A stretch of 48,852 nt of DNA from Nostoc sp. KVJ20 (GTDB taxonomy: Bacteria > Cyanobacteriota > Cyanobacteriia > Cyanobacteriales > Nostocaceae), in NCBI RefSeq assembly GCF_001712795.1, contig NZ_KV757645.1, forward strand, positions 1 to 48,852. The letters run 5' to 3'. The notes beneath the pieces were generated by a model. It saw nothing but the letters and a program-made list of their open reading frames with translations, searched no databases and was not told where the DNA came from. The number at the start of each line of letters is the position of its first letter. Position 1 is the first letter of the stretch. Both the position numbers and the translations under genes were made by a program. Shown piece by piece: positions 10,843 to 20,177 of the stretch.

Positions 10843-11184
10843 ATGGTTATCAATTTCTCCTCCGTAACACTACCTCAGTCTGAAAACTTGAAGTTACATA
10901 TCCTACTAGAACGTAATCATGAAGGAAATGTAATAGCTTCTGTCCTAGAATTTCCCAACACTCAGGTTGAAGCACCTACTACTGAACAAGCTGTGCAAGA
11001 ATTGAAAACACTTTTGTCAACTCGTCTTGAAAAGATAGAAATTATTCCATTAGAAATTCAATTGCATCATAACGATGCAGAAAATCCTTGGATAAAATTT
11101 GCGGGTGTGTTTAAAGACGATGCAGATTTTGCTGAGATTGCTAATAATCTCAGAGCAGAACGTAACGCAGTAGATGAAGATTAA
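10843..11184 (+). CDS. Probable antitoxin of the VapC pair
   Basis: A 113-residue acidic protein. The N-terminal half (NVIASVLEFPNTQVEAPTTEQAVQEL) has the strand-strand-helix pattern of HicB-like antitoxin folds. The C-terminal part (FAGVFKDDADFAEIANNLR) resembles the toxin-wrapping tails of antitoxins paired with PIN-domain toxins. It lies 36 bases upstream of the PIN toxin gene on the same strand. It probably neutralises that toxin and represses the operon. The assignment rests on gene order and pattern, not on a named family. Confidence 0.65.
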   Translation: MVINFSSVTLPQSENLKLHILLERNHEGNVIASVLEFPNTQVEAPTTEQAVQELKTLLSTRLEKIEIIPLEIQLHHNDAENPWIKFAGVFKDDADFAEIANNLRAERNAVDED

Positions 11185-11220
11185 AAGACTGAGGATTAGA
11201 TTCAGATTGAGAAATGCAGG

Positions 11221-11649
11221 ATGAGTTTTTATATACTCGACACAGACCATGTTTCGCTTTTACTTCAAGGAAACCAAGCTGTTATATCTAAAGTTGCTCA
11301 AGTTTATCCCAATTTGGCTATCACCATTATCACAGTTCAAGAAATTTTTAACGGGTGGGTAGTCAAAATTAATGACCGGACTGAATCTGCCAACTTAGTA
11401 AACCTTTACACTAAACTGTGGACTACTCAAGAGTATTTCAAAGGAGTGAGAATACTCAACTTTGATACTGCTGCCTACACTTGTCACCAAGGTTTACTCA
11501 GAGAAAACCAGCAACTCAATAAAAAAAGGCTACAGAAAGATTTGCGAATAGCTGCGATCGCTCTTTCAACAAATGCGGTGATGGTTACTCGTAACCAAAA
11601 GGATTTCTCTCAAATTCCCGATTTGGTGCTGGAGGATTGGACACATTGA
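11221..11649 (+). CDS. vapC: PIN-domain ribonuclease toxin (VapC family)
   Basis: A 142-residue PIN-domain protein. The acidic catalytic residues are visible: the first Asp in ILDTDH (D7), the Glu in TVQEIFNG (E41), and the Asp in KDLRIAAIA followed by VTRNQKDF. VapC toxins are magnesium-dependent ribonucleases that cut tRNA or rRNA. With the preceding antitoxin it forms an addiction module, which suits plasmid maintenance. The length is normal for the family and no key residue is missing. Confidence 0.88.
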   Translation: MSFYILDTDHVSLLLQGNQAVISKVAQVYPNLAITIITVQEIFNGWVVKINDRTESANLVNLYTKLWTTQEYFKGVRILNFDTAAYTCHQGLLRENQQLNKKRLQKDLRIAAIALSTNAVMVTRNQKDFSQIPDLVLEDWTH

Positions 11650-11840
11650 CTACATCCTCTGCTATCAATTTTGATATCAAAGCAGGAAATTACAGAACTA
11701 GCATTACTAATTAACACCATTCAACTTCCGCAAGAAGTATTTTGCTCTCTACTCCATGTTTTGATTAATGCCTATACCTGTTGCCGTATGATAGACGTTA
11801 TTGGAAAGTTGTATTATCAATAACGAAGCTGTAAGCACTT

Positions 11841-12857
11841 ATGCCTAACGAGCCAATATTTGGTGAGCTAGTTAAAGTCGAGTTGGAAGCGTGTTTAGAT
11901 GCTCCGATCGCTCGATATTTTGACGCGCAGCTTGACACTGACCCGGATGTGTTGGCGCAGCTGTTGGCAGATAAGCGTAACCCCAATACTCGACGGGCTT
12001 ATGAAAAGGATTTGAGGGATTTCTTTCTGAAGATGACTCTTGTGCCGCCAACTGGTGATAGCGTGTTGGAGTTTTTGCACTTGCAGCGAGAGCAAGCGGT
12101 GATGGTGGTGTTGAAGTACAAGGCGATGTTGATTAAATCTGGGTTGCGGGAGGCGACAATCAATCGGCGGTTGGCGGCGATTAAGTCGTTGGCGAAGATG
12201 GGGCGGAAGTTGGGAGTGTGCAACTATTCCCTAGAAGATGTTTCAGGGGAGAAGGTCAAGGCTTATCGGGATACGCGGGGTGTTGATAGCAAAGCGATAT
12301 CTATTGTAATTCAGCAATTTGATAGAGAAACTTTGATTGGTAAACGCAACTATGGAATTTTTCTGGTGCTGTGGGGTTTAGCGTTGCGTCGCCAAGAGAT
12401 ATGTCAGTTAGATGTGGGGGATTTTGATTTTTATGGACGCAAGTTGAGGGTTTTGGGGAAGGGTAAGGGAACGAATGAAGAATATTTAGATATGTCCAAG
12501 GATGTGGCGGCTGCTCTTGCAGATTGGTTAATTGCACGAGGGGATTTGAATGGCAATTTACCGATATTTACAGCATTGGATTTTCATAATGAAGGACATC
12601 GCTTAACTACTGATGCCATCTATAAAATAGTGGCGACGGCTTTTAAGAAGGCAGGGGTGAAGAAACCCATGTCACCGCACAGGGTAAGGCATTCGGCGAT
12701 TACGGCGGCGCTTGATGCCACTGATGGGAATATTAGAAAGGTGCAGAAGTTGAGCCGTCATGCAGATCCGCGAACGCTGATGATTTATGACGATAACCGG
12801 AATAAAGATTTGTGGGAGATGTCGGAATTGTTGACGGGAATGTTGAAGGATTCCTAG
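11841..12857 (+). CDS. Tyrosine recombinase (phage-integrase family)
   Basis: A 338-residue site-specific recombinase. An N-terminal core-binding domain (NPNTRRAYEKDLRDFF) precedes the catalytic domain. Active-site residues are visible: Arg in ALRRQEI, Lys in GKGKG, His-x-x-Arg in SPHRVRHSA, His in LSRHADPRT and nucleophile Tyr in LMIYDD. The architecture resembles XerC/XerD-type enzymes found on plasmids, where they resolve multimers or integrate elements. A second, truncated recombinase piece sits at 41973-42116. Its recombination site is not identified. The gene ends 67 bases before the convergent PEP-CTERM gene. Confidence 0.9.
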   Translation: MPNEPIFGELVKVELEACLDAPIARYFDAQLDTDPDVLAQLLADKRNPNTRRAYEKDLRDFFLKMTLVPPTGDSVLEFLHLQREQAVMVVLKYKAMLIKSGLREATINRRLAAIKSLAKMGRKLGVCNYSLEDVSGEKVKAYRDTRGVDSKAISIVIQQFDRETLIGKRNYGIFLVLWGLALRRQEICQLDVGDFDFYGRKLRVLGKGKGTNEEYLDMSKDVAAALADWLIARGDLNGNLPIFTALDFHNEGHRLTTDAIYKIVATAFKKAGVKKPMSPHRVRHSAITAALDATDGNIRKVQKLSRHADPRTLMIYDDNRNKDLWEMSELLTGMLKDS

Positions 12858-12923
12858 TGATGAAAAGTAATCTGTTAACTGGTAACTGGTTTCGCCCTAG
12901 CTCCTGAAATTACTAAGTTTTAC

Positions 12924-13643
12924 TTAACTAAAAGTTTTGGGATTAATAGGTCGTGATTGCTTCAACCAGCAGTAGCAGGTAAATCCTAAACTTAATAAAA
13001 CTAAGAGGATGTTTGTTTTCGGCTCTGGGACACTCACAGGAGTGATAGTCAATGAGCCGGAAAAATCATTGTTAGGAGTGTTAATTTGGTCATCAGACAA
13101 AGTTAACTTAAATTGACCCGTAAATGTACTACTTGCTGGAATCAAAACTTCTTTGAGTTGAGTAGTTAAAGGTAAGTCAGTGTTAGTAAAGATGATTCCA
13201 AAAGAGTCAGGTAAGAAAAAAGGAGGCACAGAGCCAACATTGCCAACTAAAAATTGCAACTCTTCTCTTGTCCCCCTTGGGCCTACAAATATTTGATTAC
13301 GATTAGTTCCGCTTGTAAAATTCGCTGTACTCAACGTTATTGCATTACGAGTAGGTGTACTAGCGAATGTGAGGTTTAAATCTTTAATAGCTCCATTATA
13401 TCTGCCTGCAATTGGAGTAGTAGATGAGTTAGCAACGTCAGTATCTATAACAAAACTACCCTTCAGTCCGAAAACTGTTGCCGCAGTGCCAAATGGGTCA
13501 GAACCAGTTAATGTGCCATCAAATTTGAAGTTGAAGAAAGCAGCAACAGCAGGTGTTGTAGTAACTGTAGCTAAAACAATAAATGCTGTCATACTGGTGA
13601 CAACAGTATTAACAGTTTGAGAAAGAGTTGGCAGCTTGCTCAT
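12924..13643 (-). CDS. PEP-CTERM sorting-domain exported protein
   Basis: A 239-residue secreted protein. The N-terminus has a signal peptide (hydrophobic run FIVLATVTTTPAVAAF). The C-terminus carries VPEP, then a hydrophobic helix (NILLVLLSLGFTCYCWL) and a basic tail, the signal handled by exosortase. The middle is a beta-rich domain of a type common in cyanobacteria, with no enzymatic motif that I can see. The protein probably ends up at the outer surface or in the extracellular matrix. No exosortase gene is in the window. A similar tail, broken by a stop codon, lies at 2326-2496. Confidence 0.82.
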   Translation of the reverse strand: MSKLPTLSQTVNTVVTSMTAFIVLATVTTTPAVAAFFNFKFDGTLTGSDPFGTAATVFGLKGSFVIDTDVANSSTTPIAGRYNGAIKDLNLTFASTPTRNAITLSTANFTSGTNRNQIFVGPRGTREELQFLVGNVGSVPPFFLPDSFGIIFTNTDLPLTTQLKEVLIPASSTFTGQFKLTLSDDQINTPNNDFSGSLTITPVSVPEPKTNILLVLLSLGFTCYCWLKQSRPINPKTFS

Positions 13644-13892
13644 TTTAATTATTCAAAGTAGGTTTTTTGATACTTAAGTCAAATCCTGATTTTATCAGAG
13701 TTGTGCTTTGTGTCATTAAATATAAATATCACAGATTGAGGTTAAGACGATATCCAGACGAAATCGTAAATATATTAATCTCTCAGTTTTCATACGCGAC
13801 GCAGGGGGAATTTATCGCCGGGGCAATTGTCTTTATTTTGAGATGTGTTGCCAATTTTGGGGTTTGGGTAGCAATCCACCCCAAATATTGAT

Positions 13893-15227
13893 TTAACTAT
13901 CTTTGGTTTGCAATAGTGAGCCTAATGAATTGCGCTGTAACCATGCACATAGTTTTATATTTTGGTTATCATCTGGCTTGGACTGGTACTCCCCAGTTTC
14001 AAGTTCTTCACGGAGCTTGCCTGTACAATTTGACTTTAAGTCCTTGAATAGATATTCAAACATAGCCAGTGGCAGCAGTACACTCTCAACTTCTACATCG
14101 TCCTCACTAAATATAATAGTTTCAAATATAAATTTATAACCAGCCCATCTTATAGTAGGTAGTCTATCTACAGCATCCTTTAAGTTTTCTATTACACGCT
14201 GATATTGTAGGTCGGGGTTTTTTCGTCCGTGCATTATCCACCAGTAAACATTGTGCCTGACAAAATATTTTCCATTTGTGTTACTACAGACTTCTACTTC
14301 TACACCATCTACATACAAGAACTGACGAGTCATTATTCTCGCTTCACCTTCAGGCATTGGCTCTAATTCCTCCCATGCTTCAACTTCAATGACATATTTA
14401 TCTTTCCCTTGTTCTGACTGAAATTTATCAACCAGTTTTATAGGAATAGGGTCATCTTCTAGAGCATCTAAACATGAAAGATTATTCTTCAGTTCCTCTG
14501 ATGTATTTTCTAAAAATACTTCTAGCTGTTCAGAGGTAAAAGCCATAAATTCTACATCAGCAATAGTCCTAGTAATAGGATTATTCATAAAGTGGACTAG
14601 ACCATCAAATGGGGATAGGTCTATTCTTATATGGTTATATTGAGTTGACCAATAACCGAATTTACCTGAAAATTTAGGTTCTGTGTGATACTCTTTCCAC
14701 TTCAAAGGGCTGGCTTTTTTGTTGATAGTTTTTAATATAGTTCTTATGCTACCCGACAGACCACGCTTGCCATATACAGGGTACACCAAGTAAATTGTTG
14801 GTGGTTCTTCGTCAGCTATTGGGTCAAAACCAAATATCATAGTATTTAACTTTGCAAGCTGTTGAAGACTCTGCTGTAGTGCTATCTCCGATGGAGTTAT
14901 TTTTCTAATTGGCGACACCACTTTCGTCCAATTTAGCGGCGGCTTGTATAACTCTATCAACTGATTTTCGAGATGTGAGAGTGTGGTTATATCATTAGCA
15001 CAAGTCAGCCAACTAATACTGATACGGTCTTTGCGATTAAACCTCTTTAGCTGGTTAAATCTATGGTGTTCTCTCCAACGCTCAAACAAGTTGATTGTTC
15101 TGCCAATATATAGAACCTGACCTTTACTATTAGAAACGAAATAGATAGCTGCACAATTAGGTAGATGACTTTTTTCTAATAAATAAACTGAGGGTAGTTC
15201 AGATAATGCAAGGTTTTCTAATAACAT
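13893..15227 (-). CDS. GIY-YIG nuclease family protein
   Basis: A 444-residue protein with an N-terminal GIY-YIG domain: AIYFV, LYIGRT, the Arg in RTINLFERWREHH, Glu in LENQLIELY and Asn in PPLNW are all in order, so the nuclease core appears intact. The C-terminal 300 residues are a separate acidic domain that I do not recognise. The base composition is AT-rich relative to the neighbours, which fits transfer. Such domains occur in homing endonucleases, repair nucleases and anti-phage nucleases. The large unknown domain may give specificity. No partner gene overlaps it. The bases 15228-15511 downstream of the caspase hold no gene. Confidence 0.8.
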   Translation of the reverse strand: MLLENLALSELPSVYLLEKSHLPNCAAIYFVSNSKGQVLYIGRTINLFERWREHHRFNQLKRFNRKDRISISWLTCANDITTLSHLENQLIELYKPPLNWTKVVSPIRKITPSEIALQQSLQQLAKLNTMIFGFDPIADEEPPTIYLVYPVYGKRGLSGSIRTILKTINKKASPLKWKEYHTEPKFSGKFGYWSTQYNHIRIDLSPFDGLVHFMNNPITRTIADVEFMAFTSEQLEVFLENTSEELKNNLSCLDALEDDPIPIKLVDKFQSEQGKDKYVIEVEAWEELEPMPEGEARIMTRQFLYVDGVEVEVCSNTNGKYFVRHNVYWWIMHGRKNPDLQYQRVIENLKDAVDRLPTIRWAGYKFIFETIIFSEDDVEVESVLLPLAMFEYLFKDLKSNCTGKLREELETGEYQSKPDDNQNIKLCAWLQRNSLGSLLQTKDS

Positions 15228-15511
15228 CTTATGTATTTAAACACAAAGCAGCTATTGAAATATCATGCCCTAGTTTTCTTCTAAAATAGCGATATCACCA
15301 GATCCGTACAAAAAAATCACAGCAAAAGCCGTCGTCAAGCAAGATGAAGAGCGTCCCTAGTTAAACAGGTTGATCAATGGAGTCGAAAGAAACTAAGAAA
15401 CTACTAAAGCCAAGGAAAGCAGAAACCGAAAAGGCGATCGCTCATAACTACTGACAACAATCCCACAGATGTTGTACCAATTGATCACCGCCAAGAGCTA
15501 CCGTCTCTAAA

Positions 15512-17224
15512 TTATGGCCAAGTTATACCGTAATCACTACAGTTATTGTCATTCAAAACCTTTTTCACACCACCTTCTCCTACTGCTCCCTGTTCAAATA
15601 ACGCTTGATATCTTTGTTTCTTTTCCATACACAAGAGTCTTGCTGCGTCAAATTGGCGTTGTTTTTCTGCGGCAGCTTCAGCATCAGCTTGGCGTTTTCT
15701 TATTTCCCGTAGAGCCGCCTCAGATTCGGCTCGGATTTGATCTTGGCGTTGTCTGTATGCCCGCAGAGTAGCTTCAGCTTCCGTTGGGAGAGCAGTTGAA
15801 GTAGGCTTATTCCTTGGTTCGTTGACATTATTCCCTGGAAGAACTCTGCTCGGAGTATCTTCATTTGGGGGTTTTGTGGCTGTGACGGCTTTAGGAGTGG
15901 ATGGCTCAGATGAACTAGAGGATGTTTTTGGTATATCTTCGTTGAGCTTTGTGTAGAAATAGGGAGTTAAAGCATAAATTCCATAAATTATACCTGTCAA
16001 TCCTAAAATGGTGGCAAAAAGTACAACAGCCATAGAACGCATTTTTTTAGCTGTGTTAGAAGAATAATTTTCTGGAGGTGTAATTTCAGGTTTTAGAGGA
16101 GTTGTGGACTTACTATCTGCGCTCGCTTCGTTAATTAATGAAGAGGATTTTACTAGAGGCACAACACGCGCAAAAATCGGCTCGACATCTCTATCTTTGA
16201 GTCCCAAAGCTTCTTGAAAAGCTTTCAACTCTTTTTGAGTATCTTGATTTAAAGGATATTGCTTATTAATTTCCTCAAATAATACCTGCTCGTATCGCTG
16301 CAATCTTTTTTGGTATTCTTGATAAGGTTCGAGAACTTCAGCTTCAATAATTGTCGCTTCTTCAGATGACAATCTTAAACTCTGCCTTTTCAAATCTAAG
16401 GTATTGCGTCCAATAGCAGAAATTACACCACGACTGGCAAAACGCTCAACTTCTTGCCGATATCTCAACTTGGGATCGCCGATGGGTGCTTTAGCTAGCC
16501 GAATTTTGAAGCCTTCCTTAACGGCATAGATTTCTGGTTGCATGGCGGGGGCTGCTTCTTTAACTTTCTTTTTGGCATACTCATGCAACTCATCTATGGA
16601 AATCACACCATCATTATCTTGATCTGCTGCTCCTGTTTCAATACCTTCGACGACATAACGAGTATAAATTGAGAGACTGTCTCCCTCTTGTTGGAAAGAA
16701 TATTGTGTAGAAGTAGAAGAGGTGAGAACAACTCGCCCTTCACCTCCCAGTTGAGTATAAATATCTACAGAACCGTCATCCTTAGCTGATAAACCCTCTG
16801 CAAATGCGCCACTAAAACAACAGTCGAGAATTACGACTTGTCTCTTACTGCGGCTATCGCTCATAACATTATGTATAAAATTAGCCGGAACTGCTGTCGC
16901 TTTGACAAGCCGCCCCTGGGGATTTTTGCGAGTGAGACTAGTTGCTAAGTAAAGTTTACCCGTTTCATCTTTAATACCGTGACCAGAAAAGTAAAGCAAT
17001 ATGAGGTCTTCTTTTCGGCGATCACTAAACAATCCCTCAATGGCTTCCTGCATTTTTTGCGGATCGGGATTCTCCAGCTTTTGGATATCTGCTGCTGCAA
17101 ATCCACCCATTTCTGGATGCTGCAAAACTTTAGCGATCGCTTGTACGTCTTTGACTGAAACTGGTAATGGATTCAAGCCAAGTCCATACTCACTGACTCC
17201 TATTAGCAGTGCTACCTTCGCCAT
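15512..17224 (-). CDS. Caspase-like (peptidase C14) protein with membrane anchor
   Basis: A 570-residue metacaspase-like protein. The caspase domain starts at once (MAKVALLIGVSEYG). The catalytic His is in YFSGHG (H82) and the Cys in ILDCCFSGA (C136). A calcium-binding-like loop DQDNDGVISIDEL lies at about residue 200. A single membrane segment (VVLFATILGLTGIIYGIYAL) lies at about 394-416, followed by a low-complexity linker and an Arg/Glu-rich coiled coil near the C-terminus. Bacterial caspases cleave after basic residues and are often linked to STAND ATPases in cell-death or immune circuits. Two STAND-WD40 proteins occur in this window but neither is adjacent, so any link is inferred. Confidence 0.88.
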   Translation of the reverse strand: MAKVALLIGVSEYGLGLNPLPVSVKDVQAIAKVLQHPEMGGFAAADIQKLENPDPQKMQEAIEGLFSDRRKEDLILLYFSGHGIKDETGKLYLATSLTRKNPQGRLVKATAVPANFIHNVMSDSRSKRQVVILDCCFSGAFAEGLSAKDDGSVDIYTQLGGEGRVVLTSSTSTQYSFQQEGDSLSIYTRYVVEGIETGAADQDNDGVISIDELHEYAKKKVKEAAPAMQPEIYAVKEGFKIRLAKAPIGDPKLRYRQEVERFASRGVISAIGRNTLDLKRQSLRLSSEEATIIEAEVLEPYQEYQKRLQRYEQVLFEEINKQYPLNQDTQKELKAFQEALGLKDRDVEPIFARVVPLVKSSSLINEASADSKSTTPLKPEITPPENYSSNTAKKMRSMAVVLFATILGLTGIIYGIYALTPYFYTKLNEDIPKTSSSSSEPSTPKAVTATKPPNEDTPSRVLPGNNVNEPRNKPTSTALPTEAEATLRAYRQRQDQIRAESEAALREIRKRQADAEAAAEKQRQFDAARLLCMEKKQRYQALFEQGAVGEGGVKKVLNDNNCSDYGITWP

Positions 17225-17608
17225 GTAACTATAACTCCCTCCCAGTTTTGAGATGTCTTAGACGGCTGCGTGGAACTTTCGAGCTTGTTCAATAGTGGCG
17301 GTGAATACCAATTCAAAATACCATACGGGTTCGGGAGCAAGAGTACAAAATTGAAAAAGCCAGATATAATCAGGGTCTGAGTGTATGTATCTGTCTCATT
17401 CTTTGTTCAAATTGGGATAACGCCTGCTGAATACTAGCTTTGACATCATACCCGCTATGCGAATTTCTCTGGAATTTATTAATTTTTTGGGACTTCCAGA
17501 TAAAAAACCTTTAGGCGGGAGCCACCGTAAGAGCCAGCAAAAGTATTAATTTTTAACTGATTATTTACGAGTAGCAGTTGAGTGAACAAGCTAAACGCAG
17601 AACTTAAA

Positions 17609-17637
17609 GATGTTCGACAGAGATTCTGTCGAACATC
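17609..17637. promoter_or_regulatory. Perfect 13-bp inverted repeat
   Basis: GATGTTCGACAGA and TCTGTCGAACATC flank a 3-base loop. No T-run follows on either strand, so it is more likely an operator or a transcript-end structure for the response-regulator gene (whose stop is at 17765 on the minus strand) than a classical terminator. The surrounding 17225-17764 holds no gene I can support. Confidence 0.6.
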
Positions 17638-17764
17638 ACCAAAGGCTTGTTTAAGAAGGGTAATGAACATGGGTAGGTAGCCAGCCGCTCTTAAGAAGGA
17701 AGATAGAGAAAAGTTAACTACTACCACTCCCCGACTTATTTTTCTCGCTCTCCTCAGCAATACA

Positions 17765-17873
17765 TCATTCATTCACAATCAAGTTATAGTCAATATAACC
17801 GAGCATCGCCCCTCTTTTTATCGCCTCATAACTGTTCTTGACGTGCCATTTACTGTACAAATCACTGGCATAA
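17765..17873 (-). pseudogene. C-terminal part of split NarL/LuxR response regulator
   Basis: The minus strand encodes YASDLYSKWHVKNSYEAIKR and on to a TGA at 17765-17767. This is the second half of a LuxR-type helix-turn-helix plus tail. It continues in frame from the part at 20178-20746 when the group II intron between them is removed: the joined codon becomes GAT and the text reads VKRFDYASDLYSKW. It has no start of its own, so it is a dead exon fragment. Confidence 0.88.
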
Positions 17874-18451
17874 GTGCGGCTCGCTTCTGGTAAGAGCCTC
17901 TAGAAACTAGAGGGGTACGCCCAGAGTATATTCTGAAACTCACTTTCAAAATATATAACTGTTCCTTTGATGTAGGTGAACCAAGTACCCTAGAAAGGTA
18001 AGTCCTACCCTTTAAGAGATAAGTGACTCCCGACCTGACCACACCGAATAGGCTCGGAATCCTATAGAGTGAAGCTGGTAACAGGGCGCAATCAGTTGTA
18101 AAACAAGCAGGTAACAACACTGGCGCTAATGGGGGGATGGCATGAATAAACAAGTCCTAAAAAAGTGTCTCAAGTGAAAGCTACAACCTGAAAACAAAAT
18201 GTAGACTTCATTCACTATAATCTCGCAACATATTTATGCAATAGTTGCAATCTCTGAGATGTGAATAGACAAAGTGGGCTGTTCTAAACCATCAATCAAT
18301 CGAAAGAACGGAACGAGTAAAAACGATATAAGGGTCTGGAGAAAGGTCGAAAACACCAGTAGGCTAGACGAGAAGCGGAAACCCTTTATATCGGGTAGGA
18401 CAGCGAGTAACTTCGCTGAGGTATTCAGGAAAACGCAATTTGGAGAAGCGT

Positions 18452-19993
18452 ATGGTTAGACACAGTGTAAAAACTAGTGAATCTTGGAAATCATTACCCT
18501 GGAAGAAATTTCAGAAGAACCTTTTCCGCCTTCAAAAGAGAGTGTTTAAAGCTATTCTTGTTGGAGACGAGCGCAAAGCAAAGTCACTACAAAAGCTTAT
18601 CCTGAAGTCCAAAGCTGCAAGGTTTCTGGCAATCCGTCAAGTCACACAGCTAAATGCTGGTAAAAAGACTGCGGGTGTTGATGGAAAAACCGCGTTAACC
18701 TATGAGGAAAGATTCAACCTAGAACTGCTCCTCAGACAAAAGGACTGGTATCACAACAAATTAAGACCGATACCAATCCCGAAGAAAGACGGCTCCATTA
18801 GATATCTCAAGGTTCCGACAATTGCGGATAGAGCTTGGCAATGCCTTGCTAAATATGCACTTGAGCCAGCGCACGAAGCCACTTTTCACGAACATAGTTA
18901 TGGATTCAGACAGGGTAGGTCTACCCACGATGCCCAACAACAGGTATTCTTAAACCTTAAAAGTACCTCAAATGGGATCACAAAAAGAATCATTGAACTT
19001 GACATTGAGAAGTGCTTCGATAGGATAAACCACTCAGCCATAATGGTGAACTTGATAGCTCCTAGAGCATTGAAAACCGGAATATTCCGAGCATTAAAAG
19101 CCGGAATAACCCCAGAATTTCCGAATCAAGGAACACCACAAGGCGGGGTAGTAAGTCCACTTTTAGCTAACATCGCTCTAAATAGTATTGAAGATTGTCA
19201 CCAAGTAAAAGACTCACGGGGAAGAATAAAATCCCGATGTGTTCGATACGCCGATGATATGGTATTCTTCTTACGCCCTGAAGACGATGAAAAGCAAATA
19301 CTTGACAGAATAAACCAATTCCTAGCAGAAAGAGGATTAAAGGTAAGCGAGAAAAAGACAAAGCTAACCGCCTCGACAGATGGGTTTGATTTCCTTGGCT
19401 GGCATTTCTATGTGCAGCAAAACGGAAAGTTCCGATGTACTCCCTCAGAGGAAAACTTCAAAGCCTTCCGCAAGAAAGTAAAACACATCGTCAACAACTC
19501 GAATTATGGAGCTAAGGCAAAAGCTCTTAAGCTTGCGCCAATCGTTAGAGGGTGGAGACAATACCATAAATTCTGCAAGATGGACGGGGTAAGAAACTCG
19601 TTATACCACATCGAAACAAGAACCTACAGGGTATTCAATAAGGAAACCAAGCAAGATAGGTATACAAGTAAGAAACTACTAGACAAAGCCTTCCCGAAGG
19701 TTTCCAACTCCGAAAATGCCTTCGTCAAAGTCCGAGGAAATAAATCACCTTTCGACGGAGATTTAGTTTACTGGAGTAAACGCAACAGCAAGCTATACGA
19801 TGGCATAACCTCAAAACAATTACAAAAGCAAAACCATACGTGTGGTAGATGTGGTTTAAGAATGACCTCTCTTGAAAGAGTACATTTACACCACATAGAC
19901 GGTAATCATGATAATTGGAAACCAAAGAATCTAATTGCACTACATGAAAGCTGTCACGACTACATCCACACGAGCAACAGAGAAATGAAGTAG
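18452..19993 (+). CDS. ltrA: Group II intron reverse transcriptase / maturase with HNH endonuclease
   Basis: About 513 residues. The reverse-transcriptase domain holds the active-site motif YADD (in RCVRYADDMVFF). The maturase (X) domain follows (IVRGWRQYHKFC). The C-terminus is an HNH endonuclease with CGRCGLR and HLHHIDGNHDN ending in HESCHDY. The protein would help the intron RNA fold and carry out target-primed reverse transcription. I chose the ATG at 18452 because GGAG lies six bases before it. A TTG at 18440 would overlap that site. The reading frame looks intact, so the intron may be mobile. Confidence 0.93.
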   Translation: MVRHSVKTSESWKSLPWKKFQKNLFRLQKRVFKAILVGDERKAKSLQKLILKSKAARFLAIRQVTQLNAGKKTAGVDGKTALTYEERFNLELLLRQKDWYHNKLRPIPIPKKDGSIRYLKVPTIADRAWQCLAKYALEPAHEATFHEHSYGFRQGRSTHDAQQQVFLNLKSTSNGITKRIIELDIEKCFDRINHSAIMVNLIAPRALKTGIFRALKAGITPEFPNQGTPQGGVVSPLLANIALNSIEDCHQVKDSRGRIKSRCVRYADDMVFFLRPEDDEKQILDRINQFLAERGLKVSEKKTKLTASTDGFDFLGWHFYVQQNGKFRCTPSEENFKAFRKKVKHIVNNSNYGAKAKALKLAPIVRGWRQYHKFCKMDGVRNSLYHIETRTYRVFNKETKQDRYTSKKLLDKAFPKVSNSENAFVKVRGNKSPFDGDLVYWSKRNSKLYDGITSKQLQKQNHTCGRCGLRMTSLERVHLHHIDGNHDNWKPKNLIALHESCHDYIHTSNREMK

Positions 19994-20105
19994 ATTAGAA
20001 ACGACCTGCGCGAAAACCCGTACCAAATCAGTTAGGAAAGTGAGTTTAGTTATTACTTTCTGGGAAGGCGGAAGGAATCTACAGAATTAATCTTTAAGAA
20101 TATCG

Positions 20106-20177
20106 GAAGCTGTATGCGTAGAAATACGCACGTACAGATTTAACTGAGAGGTGCGAGGGATAATACCCTCCATCGAC
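20106..20177 (+). ncRNA. Group II intron domains V and VI
   Basis: Domain V is the hairpin AGCTGTATGCG, GAAA-type loop, CGCACGTACAG, matching the catalytic consensus of about 34 bases. Domain VI follows as GAGGTGCGAGGG paired with CCCTCCATCGAC. The unpaired A needed for lariat formation should lie in its 3' arm. These assign the 3' end of the element. Confidence 0.85.

Larger units (their letters stand above)
17874..20177 (+). mobile_element. Group II intron with encoded reverse transcriptase
   Basis: A 2304-base retroelement. The 5' end is GTGCGG, matching the GUGYG consensus. The 3' end is AC, matching the AY rule, and follows a domain VI hairpin. Both boundaries were fixed by requiring the interrupted response-regulator frame to rejoin, and that solution agrees with the consensus ends. 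The intron RNA 5' region spans about 17874-18451, then the maturase gene, then domains V and VI. It is inserted in the antisense direction relative to its host gene, so RNA splicing cannot restore that gene's message. Confidence 0.92.

Noticed and set aside
11650..11823. Open frame directly after the VapC stop codon, in the same frame, with helix-like protein sequence (ISKQEITELALLINTIQLP).
   Set aside because: There is no ATG or ribosome-binding site, and VapC already has full family length.
17479..17772. 97-codon minus-strand frame.
   Set aside because: It covers the 13-bp hairpin, overlaps the response-regulator end and shows no family or start signal.
17818..18153. 111-codon minus-strand frame over the intron 5' end.
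   Set aside because: It crosses the exon-intron junction and is the wrong frame of the regulator fused to structured intron RNA.
17874..20177. Splicing of the group II intron to rescue the response regulator.
   Set aside because: The intron lies on the opposite strand from the gene, so it cannot splice from that transcript.
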